This document shows, piece by piece, positions 32,001 through 43,734 of a stretch of DNA of 64,000 nucleotides (positions are counted from its first letter, which is position 1; each line of letters begins with the position of its first letter). Both the position numbers and the translations under genes were made by a program. This stretch comes from Sphagnum magellanicum (Eukaryota > Streptophyta > Sphagnopsida > Sphagnales > Sphagnaceae). The stretch spans positions 11,681,061 to 11,745,060 of the forward strand of contig CM038912.1 of NCBI GenBank assembly GCA_021904315.1. Direction: 5' to 3'. A model generated the notes under the pieces. The model had not been told where the DNA came from, did not search any database, and saw only the letters and a list, made by a program, of their open reading frames with translations.

Positions 32001-34219
32001 GGGTTCCCACTAACATTAAAACTGAGCATTGCTCAAGTCTGGGAAGACAAATATCAGACCTAAGCATAAGAGCCCATATGCCATCCATCCAGAATTGTTT
32101 CCCTATCAAAACAGAGCTCATAACAATAATCATAGCATTGCAGGGTAATTATCATTAGAATAAAGATTTGGCTTGAGGTTTTTTTGCATGGGAGTGGTGT
32201 AGTTCAGAAGTTACATGGAGAAGCTCCACAATATAGCTCCCAACACCAGAGCCTGTCCCGCCCCCCAGTGAATGCAGCATCACAAAACTTTGTAAGGAGT
32301 CACACAGTTCCACCTGCCATAGCTCCAACTAATCAGTTCTGAGAAAAGACTGACATGCAACAGAGGGCCATAATCAATTCAAAATGCTTTGGTCAACTCT
32401 ACAAGAAAGAAAAAATTTCCACTTCATTGATCCTTGGACAATTATAGGATCTACTTTTGGCAGAACCTTCACCCTACTGACCTATTATACCTCAGGGGCA
32501 ATTGTGCCACACTGATTTACAATTCCAAGTAGCACATCTTAAGCTATACAGTCCCTTTGGTTCCCAAACACAAAAATTTTGACCTTAGGTTAGAGTGAAG
32601 CACTGTTATGTACTTCATGGCAAGTCTTAGAACTTTGTTTGTCCAGAGCTCTGAGATCTAGATTGTAAGCCCAGTTCTCATTAGACTGGAAAACAGAGGA
32701 AGTATCTATGTCTGGTGTTTTGAGCAGCAAAATCTTGGTTACAAGTACCTGTTTCCTGATTTTCTCAAGTATGTCATCAGCATATTCAGGTCCATAGACC
32801 TCATGTCCCTGAGCCCTGAGCAAACACGTGGTTTCATAACTGAGGGCCACCATATGAGCCTCACACCCATGGGTGTAATTACACAGGGTCATGCATGTTT
32901 TGTCCTCAAGGCTGAATTTGAATTGAACCACTTGAGAATGGAAGTCTCAGAACCATATAAATGGGCAAGAAAAGATTTTCTGAGTGCAGTGCAAGATGTA
33001 TCTTACCAGTTGTTGCCAGACCCTGAGTTGCCAGTAATGTACTGTTTTGTATCAAAGAGGTCCCCTAAATGTCCCTGGTAAGAAATAATACAGCGACAAG
33101 TATGTGAGTTTGAACAAACGGTGTTGATTGTTCATCTATTTCCAGAGCTCGGATACTCACTCAAATCAAAAGGCATTCCACTGACCACTCTGGCAAAGTT
33201 TGCAGAAAATACAGCTCAGTTTATAAGTCCCTTTTGTCTGGACCTTAATGCTGACAAATGCCAAATATGAATTGGGATACAAACTGGAAGCAATGATAGA
33301 GCCTGTTCCAAAGAGTTTTTCCAGAAACTTGACTCACAGAAATAAGTTGCTTGATGACACCCTCCTCCATGTCTATGAGTACGGCCCTTGCCTGCAGCAA
33401 AGCATTTTGTGATTTTCCTACTTTTCCTTTGCAGTTGCATTCTCATACTTTGCCATCAGATGCCAATTCACTAGTCAGTCAGTGTATCTAGGGAATGTGG
33501 GATACCAAATTCAAAAGGAAAATGAGGAGCACACTTCACACAATTTGCTCATTTCAGGTTCTCTGATGTGGTCACAACCAATTTTGTAGCTTCCTTAGAA
33601 ATGACTCTATTGTGACTGTGTGCATGTATTGCTGTTGTGGGTGTTTCCAGTTTGATACTCGCTACTCAAACCTTCAATGATCGGATAGGAGAATCGCCAG
33701 TGCCTGTAGGAATTTCCAGAGGTGGGCTATGCCTTGTGTCTACGTTACGGAAAAAACTGCACATCAATTATAATGATTACAGTAGTCATCAACAATGGTC
33801 ATCATTGCCAAGGATTTAAGCTCCAGTAAAAGAGAGTTATCCAAACCCTTGAGAAGACACAAAGAGTCTTTGAGGGAGGAATCATGAAGTGGAGACCTGG
33901 AGAGGGCATGATCAAAAGTGGCGTTTGTATTGTGAGAGGCATGTTCTCTCAACGCCAAGTCCCAGAACCTACATCCTATCTGTGCAGCAGCTCACGGTTC
34001 ACAAGTCTTTCAAATCTTCTGCAGAGCTTCTTCAAGGTTAAAACTGGTGCGAGCTGGTGACATAAAAGATTTTTGAACCATAGATTTTCTGATGAGTTTT
34101 TGAACAGTTCAATGACCGTTGAAGTATAGAGAAAAGCTTGTAAAGGAGGCAGTATGGGGAAAGTGGCATGCCTGGTTACCACATTGGCCGCATTGCAGTG
34201 TTATGATTTCCCGTGGCAT
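29086..34219 (-). CDS. TUBE1: Epsilon-tubulin, 16 exons, apparently intact
   Basis: Reading down the minus strand, exons are 34219-34172, 33979-33897, 33756-33672, 33391-33338, 33074-33007, 32815-32749, 32313-32215, 31957-31875, 31708-31628, 31457-31315, 31095-31000, 30619-30585, 30215-30060, 29833-29733, 29516-29407 and 29183-29086. They sum to 1407 nt, 468 residues, close to the roughly 475 of the human protein. Landmarks: GQCGNQ at residues 11-16; [41 protein letters not shown]; the GTP loop GGGTGSG at 152-158; [39 protein letters not shown] and [35 protein letters not shown]; and LANNTC. The fingerprints are those of epsilon rather than gamma or delta, although MPREIITLQ at the start resembles gamma. 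Epsilon-tubulin is needed for triplet microtubules of centrioles and basal bodies, so expression in spermatogenous cells is expected. Intron 1 appears to use a GC donor. Confidence 0.95.
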
Positions 34220-35689
34220 TTTGTTTCAATTTTCTGCCCACTTCTGATCTTCAAAACATCTTCTTAACACCTATTGCAAGCGTCCTAAACCCTGACCATA
34301 ATATACCCCCTGCAGCTCAACGAGAGAATCTCTCCAAAACGAAATAACCGCAAAGCTTTAAACCCAAAAGCCCAAAGTGAAAGAACCTCGTTCCAGCTCC
34401 AAGAAGAGTACAGTAAATCGAAGATCACAGCAGCCAAACAGCACAAACATACAATAGGCAGAAAGGAAAAGGTATTGATAGATTGGGTCAATGCAGAATC
34501 TTGACAATCCGGAAGTTGGCAAGAAAGGCTTCCATCAAGAACTCAGGAATCCGTTAGAATTAGGAGACTAGTCTAGTGACTGTAGCTTGGATTGTAACAT
34601 ATTGTTGCAGCTGCTACCATTGTAACATATCTTCTCTGGATTCTTGAACTCTGAATCCCACGGCACCTATTATTAGGAATCAGCAGCTCTTGTGGCACAT
34701 TGGAGCAGCAGGAGACACACCTTTGATCAAATCAAAGTTCTCCAAGTCTGGTTGATACAAAAGAAAAAACCTCCTCTTAATATCCTCATATCTGTATATT
34801 ATTAACTAACGTAGGTAGTAGGTAAAGCGCCAGGCTGCAGGCTTTGCTCGAATAAGGGCCCATGCAAGGGGCTGAGCCGAGAGTGGGCCCCATTCTTGTA
34901 AAGCTCATGGCCCAGGGTTCTACTGTATGTGTAGACTTGGGCAAATTTTTATTTTTCATTTCATTCCTGCGATAGGCTAGGTAGGCTATCTGGCAGATAC
35001 TCATGCCAAGAAAAACAAAACAAAACAAAACAAAAAACAACAAATAGGAGGGTGGGTGTTTCAAAAACATTGTGATGCCCAGAGGAGCTGTTTTCATTTT
35101 CGAATTGTTTGCCCTTTGCAGAGGAAAAATTATAGGCTGTTGTTACATGCCCTCCAACTTCATTACACAAATTCACCCAGGTCTTTGGATTTCCGTAATT
35201 TGTTTTGGAAGTGACATGTGGTAACTTGTAACCACTCAAACTGTGGGCCCCACACTCCTCTTGGTAGGAAAGTATTAGGTAACCGACAAGAGGAGCTGGA
35301 TTACCAAATATAGTTGAGTCCTGAATGTGTCAAGACTATTTTGATAATTCTGCTCCTCTCATAACCAAGAGTACTCAGTTTCTGGAACAAAAAAGTTGAA
35401 CTAGGTTAGATAAAACCTAAAAACTGGAAGAGAGAAGGGAGAAAATTATGTGTTATAAACCCCGCCCTCCTCTGGACCAATGAGCAAGTGACATGTTGGA
35501 CAATGCAGTCCAGAAACCAGTTGCAAGTTTGATGAGGTGGTGTGCATGTTTGTTGTTGCTCAATTTTCCAACCAACAGAGCAAAAGTTAAGGGTATCCAG
35601 AGTGATTTTTGTCTTTGGAAATTATTTTTTAAACTCTCAAATGATTTTCACAAAGAATTTTGAAAGTAATGCAATTTCAACCAGAATAG
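34220..35689. other. Upstream region of epsilon-tubulin and intergenic DNA
   Basis: It contains the tubulin promoter (no core element assigned). A stretch at about 34800-34960 (AAAGCGCCAGGCTGCAGGC, GGCCCAGGGTTCTAC) has a faint tRNA/SINE look, and an AAAAC microsatellite lies at about 35010-35040. No gene recognised. Confidence 0.4.
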
Positions 35690-35694
35690 GTAAT

Positions 35695-36275
35695 ACTAGT
35701 GGGTACCCGTCACGGTCGGACACAATCCGCCCGTGCCTACAAGTCCGCGTTGCTGCATTTGGCTCTCAGGACATTGGGTTTCAGGACCTCGGTATTTGGC
35801 TCTCAGGACCTGGGTTTCAGGACCTCGATAAACGGACACTGGGTTTCACTCTTAGAACCTGGGTTTCAGAACCTCGATAAACGGGCACATGGTTTCACTC
35901 TCAGGACCTGGATTTCAGGACCTCGAAAGCTCTCCATCCTACGGTCGTCTTATCTTTTTCCCGTCACTTTTATCTGCGTCCACCGTCACTTTTCTCCCGC
36001 GTCCAGTTTTCCCGTCACTTTTCTCTGCGTCCAGTGGGCACAGACGGACAGACGCACGCACGGACTAAGCAAAAAACCAGAGGAAGGAGAGGCTCCGACC
36101 TCTCCTCTTTGCTGAAGAAAACCCGTTCGTCTGTCCGTCCGTCCGGCCCGGTTCTGCCATAGAAAATGCTAGCCGATGGTCAGTTATAGGCCGGGCCGGT
36201 TCTGCCGTAGAAAACGCAAGCAGAACGCCCAGTCACCCAACTGCCCACGGACTTAGTGAATTTATATATAAGATT
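35695..36275 (+). repeat. GC-rich island of short tandem repeats (possible Helitron-like insertion)
   Basis: This block stands out from the AT-rich flanks. It begins TACTAGTGGGTACCCGTC. It contains two full 49-bp units and two partial ones built on GTTTCAGGACCTCGATAAAC, then three units around CCCGTCACTTTTCTCTGCG, then two of CCGGTTCTGCC.TAGAAAA. It ends near TTTATATATAAGATTGGG. The ACTAGTGGGTACCCG start and TTTATATATAAGAT end resemble Helitron/Helentron-type termini known from other eukaryotes. That is a recalled resemblance, not a search result. No protein is encoded. Confidence 0.5.
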
Positions 36276-37545
36276 GGGATGAATGACCTTACACGAGGTA
36301 TATTTAACATATGTGGACCAATGGCATGCGGGCTCACACTCAACATAATTGGAAGGGATGATGAATTATAGGCATAACCCTGCTACTTACAGCTGGTTAG
36401 AGACTCAAGAGAGGGCAAATGCCTGGTGTTTGTAGCTGCACTTGATAAGAACTTAGCACCCAATCTGCCCCAGCAATGAAAATTGGTCGAGCATGGAAGG
36501 TGCTGCTCTCTCCTAGGTTGATGCCCAGGTGCTGAAACTAAATAAGATTAACTGAACGTGGAGAGTGGAGACCTCATGCTACATTTGTTACAAATGTGGC
36601 ATATTTAACAAGAAATGTTACCATACCTGACTAATAATTGGCAGAAGTTGCCAATACATTTAATTATTTCAATCTTACTTACTTACTTACAATTTAGCGT
36701 CATTAAGTGGGCCAAACAGCACCTGGGCCAGAACCCAATTGATGTTAAGTCTGATGAAGCAATTCAGATCTAACCGTCTGACATTGCACAATCGAATGGG
36801 TGCAAATTTGCAATACGCCCAATTTAACATTTCAAGATTTTGATGCTCAAGTATAATTATGCAAAGGCTAATTTATATTTGGATGTCAGCTAATCTAGAG
36901 CGGGGTTTTTTTCTTTCTTTGTGGCTAAAAATCACCAAAAAGCTTGTTACTCTCACCATCACCACTCCTCACAACTTAGAGGAGCTTTTTGCTTTTCCAA
37001 CTCTATGAAGATCATAAAGGTGTCAATGTTCAACCTTTGTTCTTATGTGTAGCCTTGTGCATACCAAATTATGGACTTGTGTAGCCATAGGTGTTTATGG
37101 CTCTACAGATTTGTAGAATCACAAACTTGTAATAATGACATTTTTTGAATGTGTTGTCTGGTTTGGTGAACCCTCAAGTTGTACAAAATCCAAATTGTTT
37201 TCATTGTTCATTGTTCAAACTTTTGGGGGTGGCACCAAATAGTATTGATTCTAAAAGCTTGTGCTTGAACAATGGTGTTGAACAATGAAATGTTAAACTA
37301 TGGATTATGTATGGAATTATTGATGAGCATTGAGGTTTGAGGAACAAGGATGCCTCCTCTTTTGTTGATCCTAACAAATTTTAGGTTTAGGCCCAACTTT
37401 CATGTTCCTAATGTGCAAGCTCAAGTTGATAGTGATTTCAAGTTGATCATGAATTGAATGTTTCACGATCTTTCACTACACATCCAAAAAAGCCATTAAA
37501 TTCACCTCAATAATGAAAATTAATAAATAAAATGATCATGAAGAT
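36276..37545. other. Intergenic DNA before the transposon zone
   Basis: Unremarkable non-coding sequence that becomes more AT-rich to the right. It may include the 5' end of the hAT element, whose terminal inverted repeat I could not locate. Confidence 0.4.
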
Positions 37546-39813
37546 ATGCAAAACTTCCAAGATAAGTGGGTCGTGCACCTTCCTTGGGCAAAGTTTGTAG
37601 TAGATAACAAAGGTAATGTGCATCAAGTATGTTGTGTTATTTATTCAAAGGTAGAAGGCAAGGAAAAGCATCTTGTTCTAAAGTTTGATAACTTGTTGAA
37701 ACATGCAAAACATCACGAAATCAAAGTTGTTGGTCCAAAGGTTGAAGTAAGTTTTTTATATTTCAATGGTAAGTGCCAACATGCACAAAATGAATGAGAG
37801 AATACACTATCTTTGAATGTCCTAATGTTTTAGATTTAATTGTAAAACATATACCCACAAAATGAAAATTTGTCCAATTTGTTTCAATCTACCATTTCTT
37901 CTTTAGAGTTCAAGCTATGACAAATTTTGAAGGCCTAAAAGACCTCTTCACTATGCTTAAGATCAAACACACTCCTAACAAACATTTGAGTGATTCTATA
38001 GACTGGGGCATAATTAAATCCATGAATGAGTTGTTCGAATTGACTCAAAATGTTGTTACTAAAAATTTCATATATGTTAATGCAGATGAAATACACCCTA
38101 GATTTTTATGCACCTTTATTCAATGTTGGAAATGAATTAAACATTTTTGGCTTGTATGGAGAAAGTGGGTTTGCAAAAGACAATTAAAAACATTTTTTAT
38201 TTGATGTTTACAACCATGGTCACATTTGAGGGCTTAAGGGTTGAAGAATTGAAAATCAAGTTCTTTTCAATGGGCCACAATGTTAAAAATGTGTTTCAAG
38301 GTGCAAAAATTAATGTCACAACCCTAACTTTAAGCTCACGACCAAAACAAGGGGCATGGAGAGGTGTGGGCCAAGAATGCAACTCGAGAATCACATTCAC
38401 ATTCCCGGAAATGTGAGAAAGTGTGAGGGAATGAACCCACACATTCCCAAGTGGGCTCCCACTTTGGGAGTTCGAGTCCCAATGGACTTTTGAATTTCCA
38501 AAAAACGATTGGAAGGATCAAAATTAATTGGATTGAAAGTTACTTATACCACTTAAAAGCTTTTGAAATATAAATGTCTAAAATGGGTTCACATTATCCA
38601 TTTGAGTGCTTACAACACAAGTTATGATTGAAAAAAAAGGTTGGGAGTTAAAGTGTCAATTTGATTCCTGACCACTAAAAATCAAGAATTGACCTGAAAT
38701 ACATGCATGTAGGTGGCATGCCACATATCGTTGAAAAGCTTTCAATGAGGGTTATAACTTTATTTTAAACCTTGCTGCAATCGAAGGTTTGCACAAGAAA
38801 TTATGGGCCTCCAAAGTGACGAGAATCTTAATTTTAGGAATTTGAAACTTTTGACTTGGGAGTCCCATGAAAAATGACATTTGGGTGCAACCCTTGTGGT
38901 TAATCATAGAGAATACTACAAAAGGGAGGGCAGTGACTTCCCCCAAATTTGGGTTGTAGTGAATTTTGTGAATCCGTGTATGCCCATGGCTCGTCCGTGC
39001 ATCAAAAGTGTTTTAAATATGCACCAACCAACTTGTTGTTTGGTTTGTGTAGGTCCATATAAATAATTGATTCACTTGTCACTCATCCTAATCCCCATCC
39101 TAAAGTTCCAACATGTTTTTTTACCTTTAAAGTGTTATGAACTAGGGAACATACCCTAACTCCTTATTCCATTGTTTTCACTTTCAAACTCGCATTAAAT
39201 CTTTCAAGGAGTTTAGGGGTGCGTCACATGTCACCACACAAATGAAGGAGAATGCGGCTCCATTTCTAATGCAAATACATTGTTTTACTCATCAAACCAA
39301 CCTAGTTGTGTTAATTTTATCAAAGTTAGGTTTGGTGGCCCTCCTTCAAGCTTTATATGGGTTTTTTTTTCATTCACATAAAAAATTCCTTGAATTTCAA
39401 AGTTTGTGTGATGTGTTAACGAAGAAAGGAAACAAATTGATGAAAAACATGGCGACAAGATGATTAACATGTTTCTTATGAAACATGTGATGGAACAATA
39501 TCAACTTCTTGTAAATATGCATGATGATGTTCCAAGGAACAATACCACTAATGAAAATCTAAACCTCATTTATAATTTGGAACTAATTTTGGGTTTACAT
39601 GTCGTTTTGCCATTTTTAGACTATGTGCATATCTTGATCAAATTTGCACAATTTCGCAACATGTTTGTTTGTGATTTTATTAATGCAATGAAAATTTGTC
39701 ATTTAAAGTTCTACCTATTTTATAATGATCCTTACATCAAATTTGATGACCCCTCATTCAATGAATTAAATGTTCTTGAAACATTCACCAATGATAATTT
39801 ATCAATGAGTTAA
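37546..39813 (+). mobile_element. Decayed hAT-type transposase, split by an LTR copy
   Basis: Pieces in order are a zinc-finger-like N-terminus at 37546-37797 (QDKWVVHLPWAKFVVDNKG), a middle part at 37917-38135 (WGIIKSMNELFE, NFIYVNADEI), 38147-38313 (FFSMGHNVKNVFQGAKINVT), and, after the insertion, 39236-39813 (IHCFTHQTNLVV, FHSHKKFLEFQSLCDV, KGNKLMKNMATR). HCxxHxTNL and the following LEF...KGNK...TRW-like block are hallmarks of the plant hAT transposases related to zinc-finger MYM/DUF4371 proteins. The reading frame is interrupted by stops and frame changes as well as by the 0.9-kb insertion, so it is inactive. Element ends were not found. The family call is from memory of the motifs. Confidence 0.72.
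38314..39226 (+). mobile_element. LTR fossil nested in the hAT transposase
   Basis: The sequence begins TGTCACAACCC and ends GGGTGCGTCA, about 910 bp. It matches the solo LTR at 41234-42064 along its whole length in the same orientation (for example AGAGAATACTA, GACTTCCCCC, CCGTG.ATGCCC) but with most CG pairs replaced by TG or CA. It interrupts the hAT transposase between INVT and the downstream HCFTHQTNL part. An ATGTCAC motif occurs at both borders and may be the target duplication. No internal retroelement region is present, so it behaves as a solo LTR. It looks clearly older than the copy at 41.2 kb. Confidence 0.68.
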
Positions 39814-41050
39814 TGTATAAACCTAAATGGTGAAAACGTCAACTACCTTATTATTAAATTTTTTAATTATAATGATATCTAATTTTATTGGTTAATGAAA
39901 TCTAATATTATTAATTTATAATATCTAATATTATTTGAAATGCATATAAATTTCAAAATATTAAATTCAAGGAATTTACGAGTATATTTATGGTATACAC
40001 AATATAATAAAACCTATTTATTGTTTTAAATTTCATTAATTTTTTATTTGAATTAAGTATCCAAGAATATGGAATTTAAAACTTGGACCACCTCAAAATT
40101 ATTGTCATCTTCCATTTCAAAATGATTTGTTAAATTTTCAATTTACCACATACTTATAATCAATGCCTTAAAAAAACCCCAAATTTGAGATTTAATAATA
40201 ATCAAACTCTTCACATGGTGCACAAACTTATCCAATTATATGGAATCACAATGTTTAATAGGTGTTATAAATTTCATAAAGATTAAAAATCATTTCAATC
40301 ACTTTTAAAATATGTTTGCATTTTTAATACATTGTTACTTTGTTTTTTGCACAAATATACTTTAACATCATATCATTTGAAATTTAAAAAATTAATTTCT
40401 TTAACATTTGACTTTTTAATTATGTTTTGGAATTTTTCTGTGAAAACCTTTCCTAGTAATGATGTGATTGAAGTTGAAACACAAACACCCTTTTAAAAAG
40501 TACAATGTGACTACATTAAATTGGCCCCCATATAATGTGCTTTCACCCAAATGTTTTCAATTAGATATTTCAAAAAAAACAATTTTGTTCATGGCATATA
40601 TTAGAATAACAACATTTAGCATTGATGGAACTACAATTCATCCAAATCTTTCTATACCACTTAATTGTAAATATTTACCATCATTGAGCTTAAGAATGAT
40701 TAGACGATTTGGTAAGAAATATGACCAATTGCAATTGATAATGTTAAATCAAATATAGTTAATACGGAAAAGAATAATGAAATTTATTAATCTTCAATTA
40801 TGATCAATCAATGCATTCACACCAAATTTTTTGATAATCTTGATGTGATTAACACTGAAGTGTTTTTATCAAATTCAACTAGATTGTGATGTAGGAATTT
40901 TTGAAACTAATACAAACAACACTAATAGTTTGGCTCCAAGTTTTTGGATGGAAAAAATCAAATTTTATGAATTGAAGTTAATCATGTGCCAAAGTGATGA
41001 ATAATTCATTGTATTTTAGATCAATTTCAAACTATTACACAATCATTGAT
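39814..41050. other. AT-rich DNA between hAT fossil and CACTA element
   Basis: AT-rich sequence with no supported gene. An open stretch at 40468-40758 encodes no recognised domain and may be part of the hAT fossil's 3' region. Confidence 0.4.
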
Positions 41051-41233
41051 CACTAAAAGAAAAACAAGTATTTTCGACTCTTCTTTGTGACTAAATTTTA
41101 ATTGCAAGAGACATTTTGCAATTAAAATCCTTTTAGTTATTTGAGACAAGTCGCATGTGATAAACTAGTCACAAATGACAAAGAGTATTGTATGAAAGAA
41201 AAAGTCAACAAATACATTTCATCCTTTGATTCC

Positions 41234-42064
41234 TGTCGCAACCCCACTTTGGCCAAGTGTGGGGGTGAAGCCCAACACTTGGAAAAGTGGGAGGTTGGGA
41301 GTCTTCCGGGACTCCCGAATGTTCAGAGCTCGACAGCAAGGGGCAAAACACCTCGCATTGGGGTGTTCTTGGTGTCATTGGAAAGGTCTTGAAACGTAGA
41401 TATCGAAAATGCCCTCGCATTGGCAATTCGAACATCTGCAGCCCAAGTTATGGGCAAAAGAAGGGCCGGGAGTCAAATTGGCAGTTTGACTCCCGACCAC
41501 TAAAAGTCGGGAATCGACCTCTTCCCGACGTCCGATTTGAGCGTGCGACATGGAGTTGGAAAGATCTCGACGAGCGCTACAACTTTTCTTCAGACCTCGT
41601 CGCGATCGGAGGTCAGGGCGAGAAGATATGACCTCCCAAAGTCCCGGGACTCCAACCGGGACGATTTCGGGACAATTTCGGGACTCCAACTTGGGAGTCC
41701 CGGGAATTTGTGCCATTTGGATGTAGCCTCGGTGGCGAGCTGCAGAGAATACTATATGGGGGAAGGTGGTGGCTTCCCCCGAGTCCGGGCCGTGGTGAGT
41801 CTTGTGTGTCCAAGTGCCCGTGGCAAGTCCCAACACCAAAGGGTGTCCCGAATGCTAAACTAACCTCGTGGGGTTGGTTTTTGGATGCAGAATCACACAA
41901 GCTAAGCTAGTCCCTCTTCCTAGTCTAATCCCGGGGCTCCCAACTCGACCCTCTACCCCTTTCTAGAGTTGGAAGCCGGGAGCGTGCTACCAAGTTCAAC
42001 TTTCCGCAACTTGACTTTGTGAAACCCTCCAGTGTGTTTCACCCCGTGACTTGGGAGCGCGTCA
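41234..42064 (+). mobile_element. Solo LTR with 5-bp target duplication
   Basis: An 831-bp block begins TGTCGCAACC and ends GAGCGCGTCA, flanked on both sides by ATTCC (41229-41233 and 42065-42069). It is much richer in GC and CG pairs than its surroundings and carries several inverted GGGACTCCC/GGGAGTCCC motifs. TG...CA ends, the 5-bp duplication and the absence of an internal region define a solo LTR. Good preservation of CG pairs and of the duplication suggests a comparatively recent insertion. A decayed relative lies at 38314-39226. Confidence 0.82.
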
Positions 42065-42149
42065 ATTCCATTATATACGTATTGTCACATGCGACTAATA
42101 TGCAACTATTTTGGTCACAATTGAAGGCAAATCATGTGTTGCCACGTGT

Positions 42150-42190
42150 TTTAATATATTATTATTATTATTATTATTATTATTTTGAAA
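42150..42190 (+). repeat. ATT microsatellite
   Basis: About twelve consecutive ATT/TTA units inside the CACTA element. Confidence 0.9.
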
Positions 42191-42334
42191 TAATCTAAGA
42201 CGTTCAATTTAAAGACTTGGATGATCTTATATTATGACACATGGCCTAATGTAAATATGCCACGTGGCATTTAAAAAATTAATTTAATACAATATTAATA
42301 TTAGGTTGGTAGGTACATAAATAGGTGCCTACAA

Positions 42335-42386
42335 TCCTTACCTACCTACCTACCTACCTACCTACCTACCTACCTACCTACCTACT
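42335..42386 (+). repeat. TACC tetranucleotide microsatellite
   Basis: About twelve TACC units, with scattered GGTAGGTA-type variants continuing to about 42530. Confidence 0.9.
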
Positions 42387-43734
42387 TAAGTAGAAAAATA
42401 AATAAGTAGGTTTTACCTTCCAAGGCTAAATACTTACTCATATAGGTAGGTATTTAAATAGGTAGGTACATAGGCTGACCTAGATGGGTAGGTCAAACTA
42501 GGTACTTACCTAACTAAATAGATAAGTAGGTTAGGGAAATATGTACTTTAGAATTGTGCATTATTTGTTTTTTTGTTTTGGGTTAAGCCTTTTGATTAGC
42601 TCATCCCATGTGCACAAACTTTTTAATGTGAAATTGCATAGGCACACCCCTTTGTTATATAGTGTTCAAAATAAGAATGGAGAACAAACAATGTGGGATA
42701 AGTTTTGAAGTTGCAACCTCTTTACAAACTAAGTTGTAATTTCAAAATTTTCTTCATCCCTTACTTCTAGGGCTTTTACATTTTTAAACAATTCAAGTAC
42801 TAGATAATTAAATAATCATTTAATTCATAATGATGAAATTTACATATATTTAAATTATAAACTATACACTACAAATATTCAATATTCATTATCAATTACT
42901 TAAATAAGTAATACCTTCTTCATATTTGACAAACTAACTATCTAGTTACTCACAAGTTATTAATACATAACTCATAAATAATAAAATATTTAAAAATATT
43001 TAATTATTTTTAAAAATCTGATTGAGATCTATATAATATAATTAATATGAAATTAATTTAATGACTATAATTTAAATTAAATATTTTAAATATTTATTTT
43101 AAAATTATATATCATGAAATAACAATTGTTATTAGAAAGTAAATTCTTACACAAAATTCTGAAGAATTATTATTCAACTAATTACATTATTTATTGTATA
43201 ATAAAATTTATTGTTGTAAAAATTATTATAAGTCAAATAATTTTTTTCTCTTGGTAATTATTAACTATAAATACAATAATTTGTTAAACATAACATTAAT
43301 TTTCATAATTACTGTAAAATTACTATAAAATATTTATCATAGATGATTAATCCCAGAATTTTTTAAGATAATATTATTGTATAATAATTCGTGAAATTAA
43401 AATCAGTAAAATAATTATTCTAAGTACATTATACTTTTTCCAAATTTTTAATTCAGGTTTGAAGTTATAAATTAAAGAGTGTGAATGATTATGTTCAATT
43501 AGAAAATAATTGTGCACATACTAATTAATTCTTATATGAAGTAATTACAATGATTTTAAAGTAATGTCACATTAATTTAATTAATTAATTTCTTCTAATA
43601 TAAGAATATAAATTATATAACATACAAATCTATGTCATAACAATAATTATTTAGTGTCACTTAGATTTAATAAACATAATTATTTATAATAATTTATAAA
43701 AGTCATTTATTATGGATAACACTAGTAGAAAAAA

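Noticed and set aside
33150-33200. Possible extra epsilon-tubulin exon with a good acceptor and GTGAGT donor
   Set aside because: Exon 4 joins exon 5 directly with correct phase and the same length as human epsilon-tubulin; adding it would insert residues with no counterpart.
34172-34219. A gamma-tubulin gene
   Set aside because: Only the first nine residues are gamma-like; all later exons are epsilon-type.
41375-41839. 154-codon antisense open frame
   Set aside because: It lies wholly inside the solo LTR and has no recognisable content.
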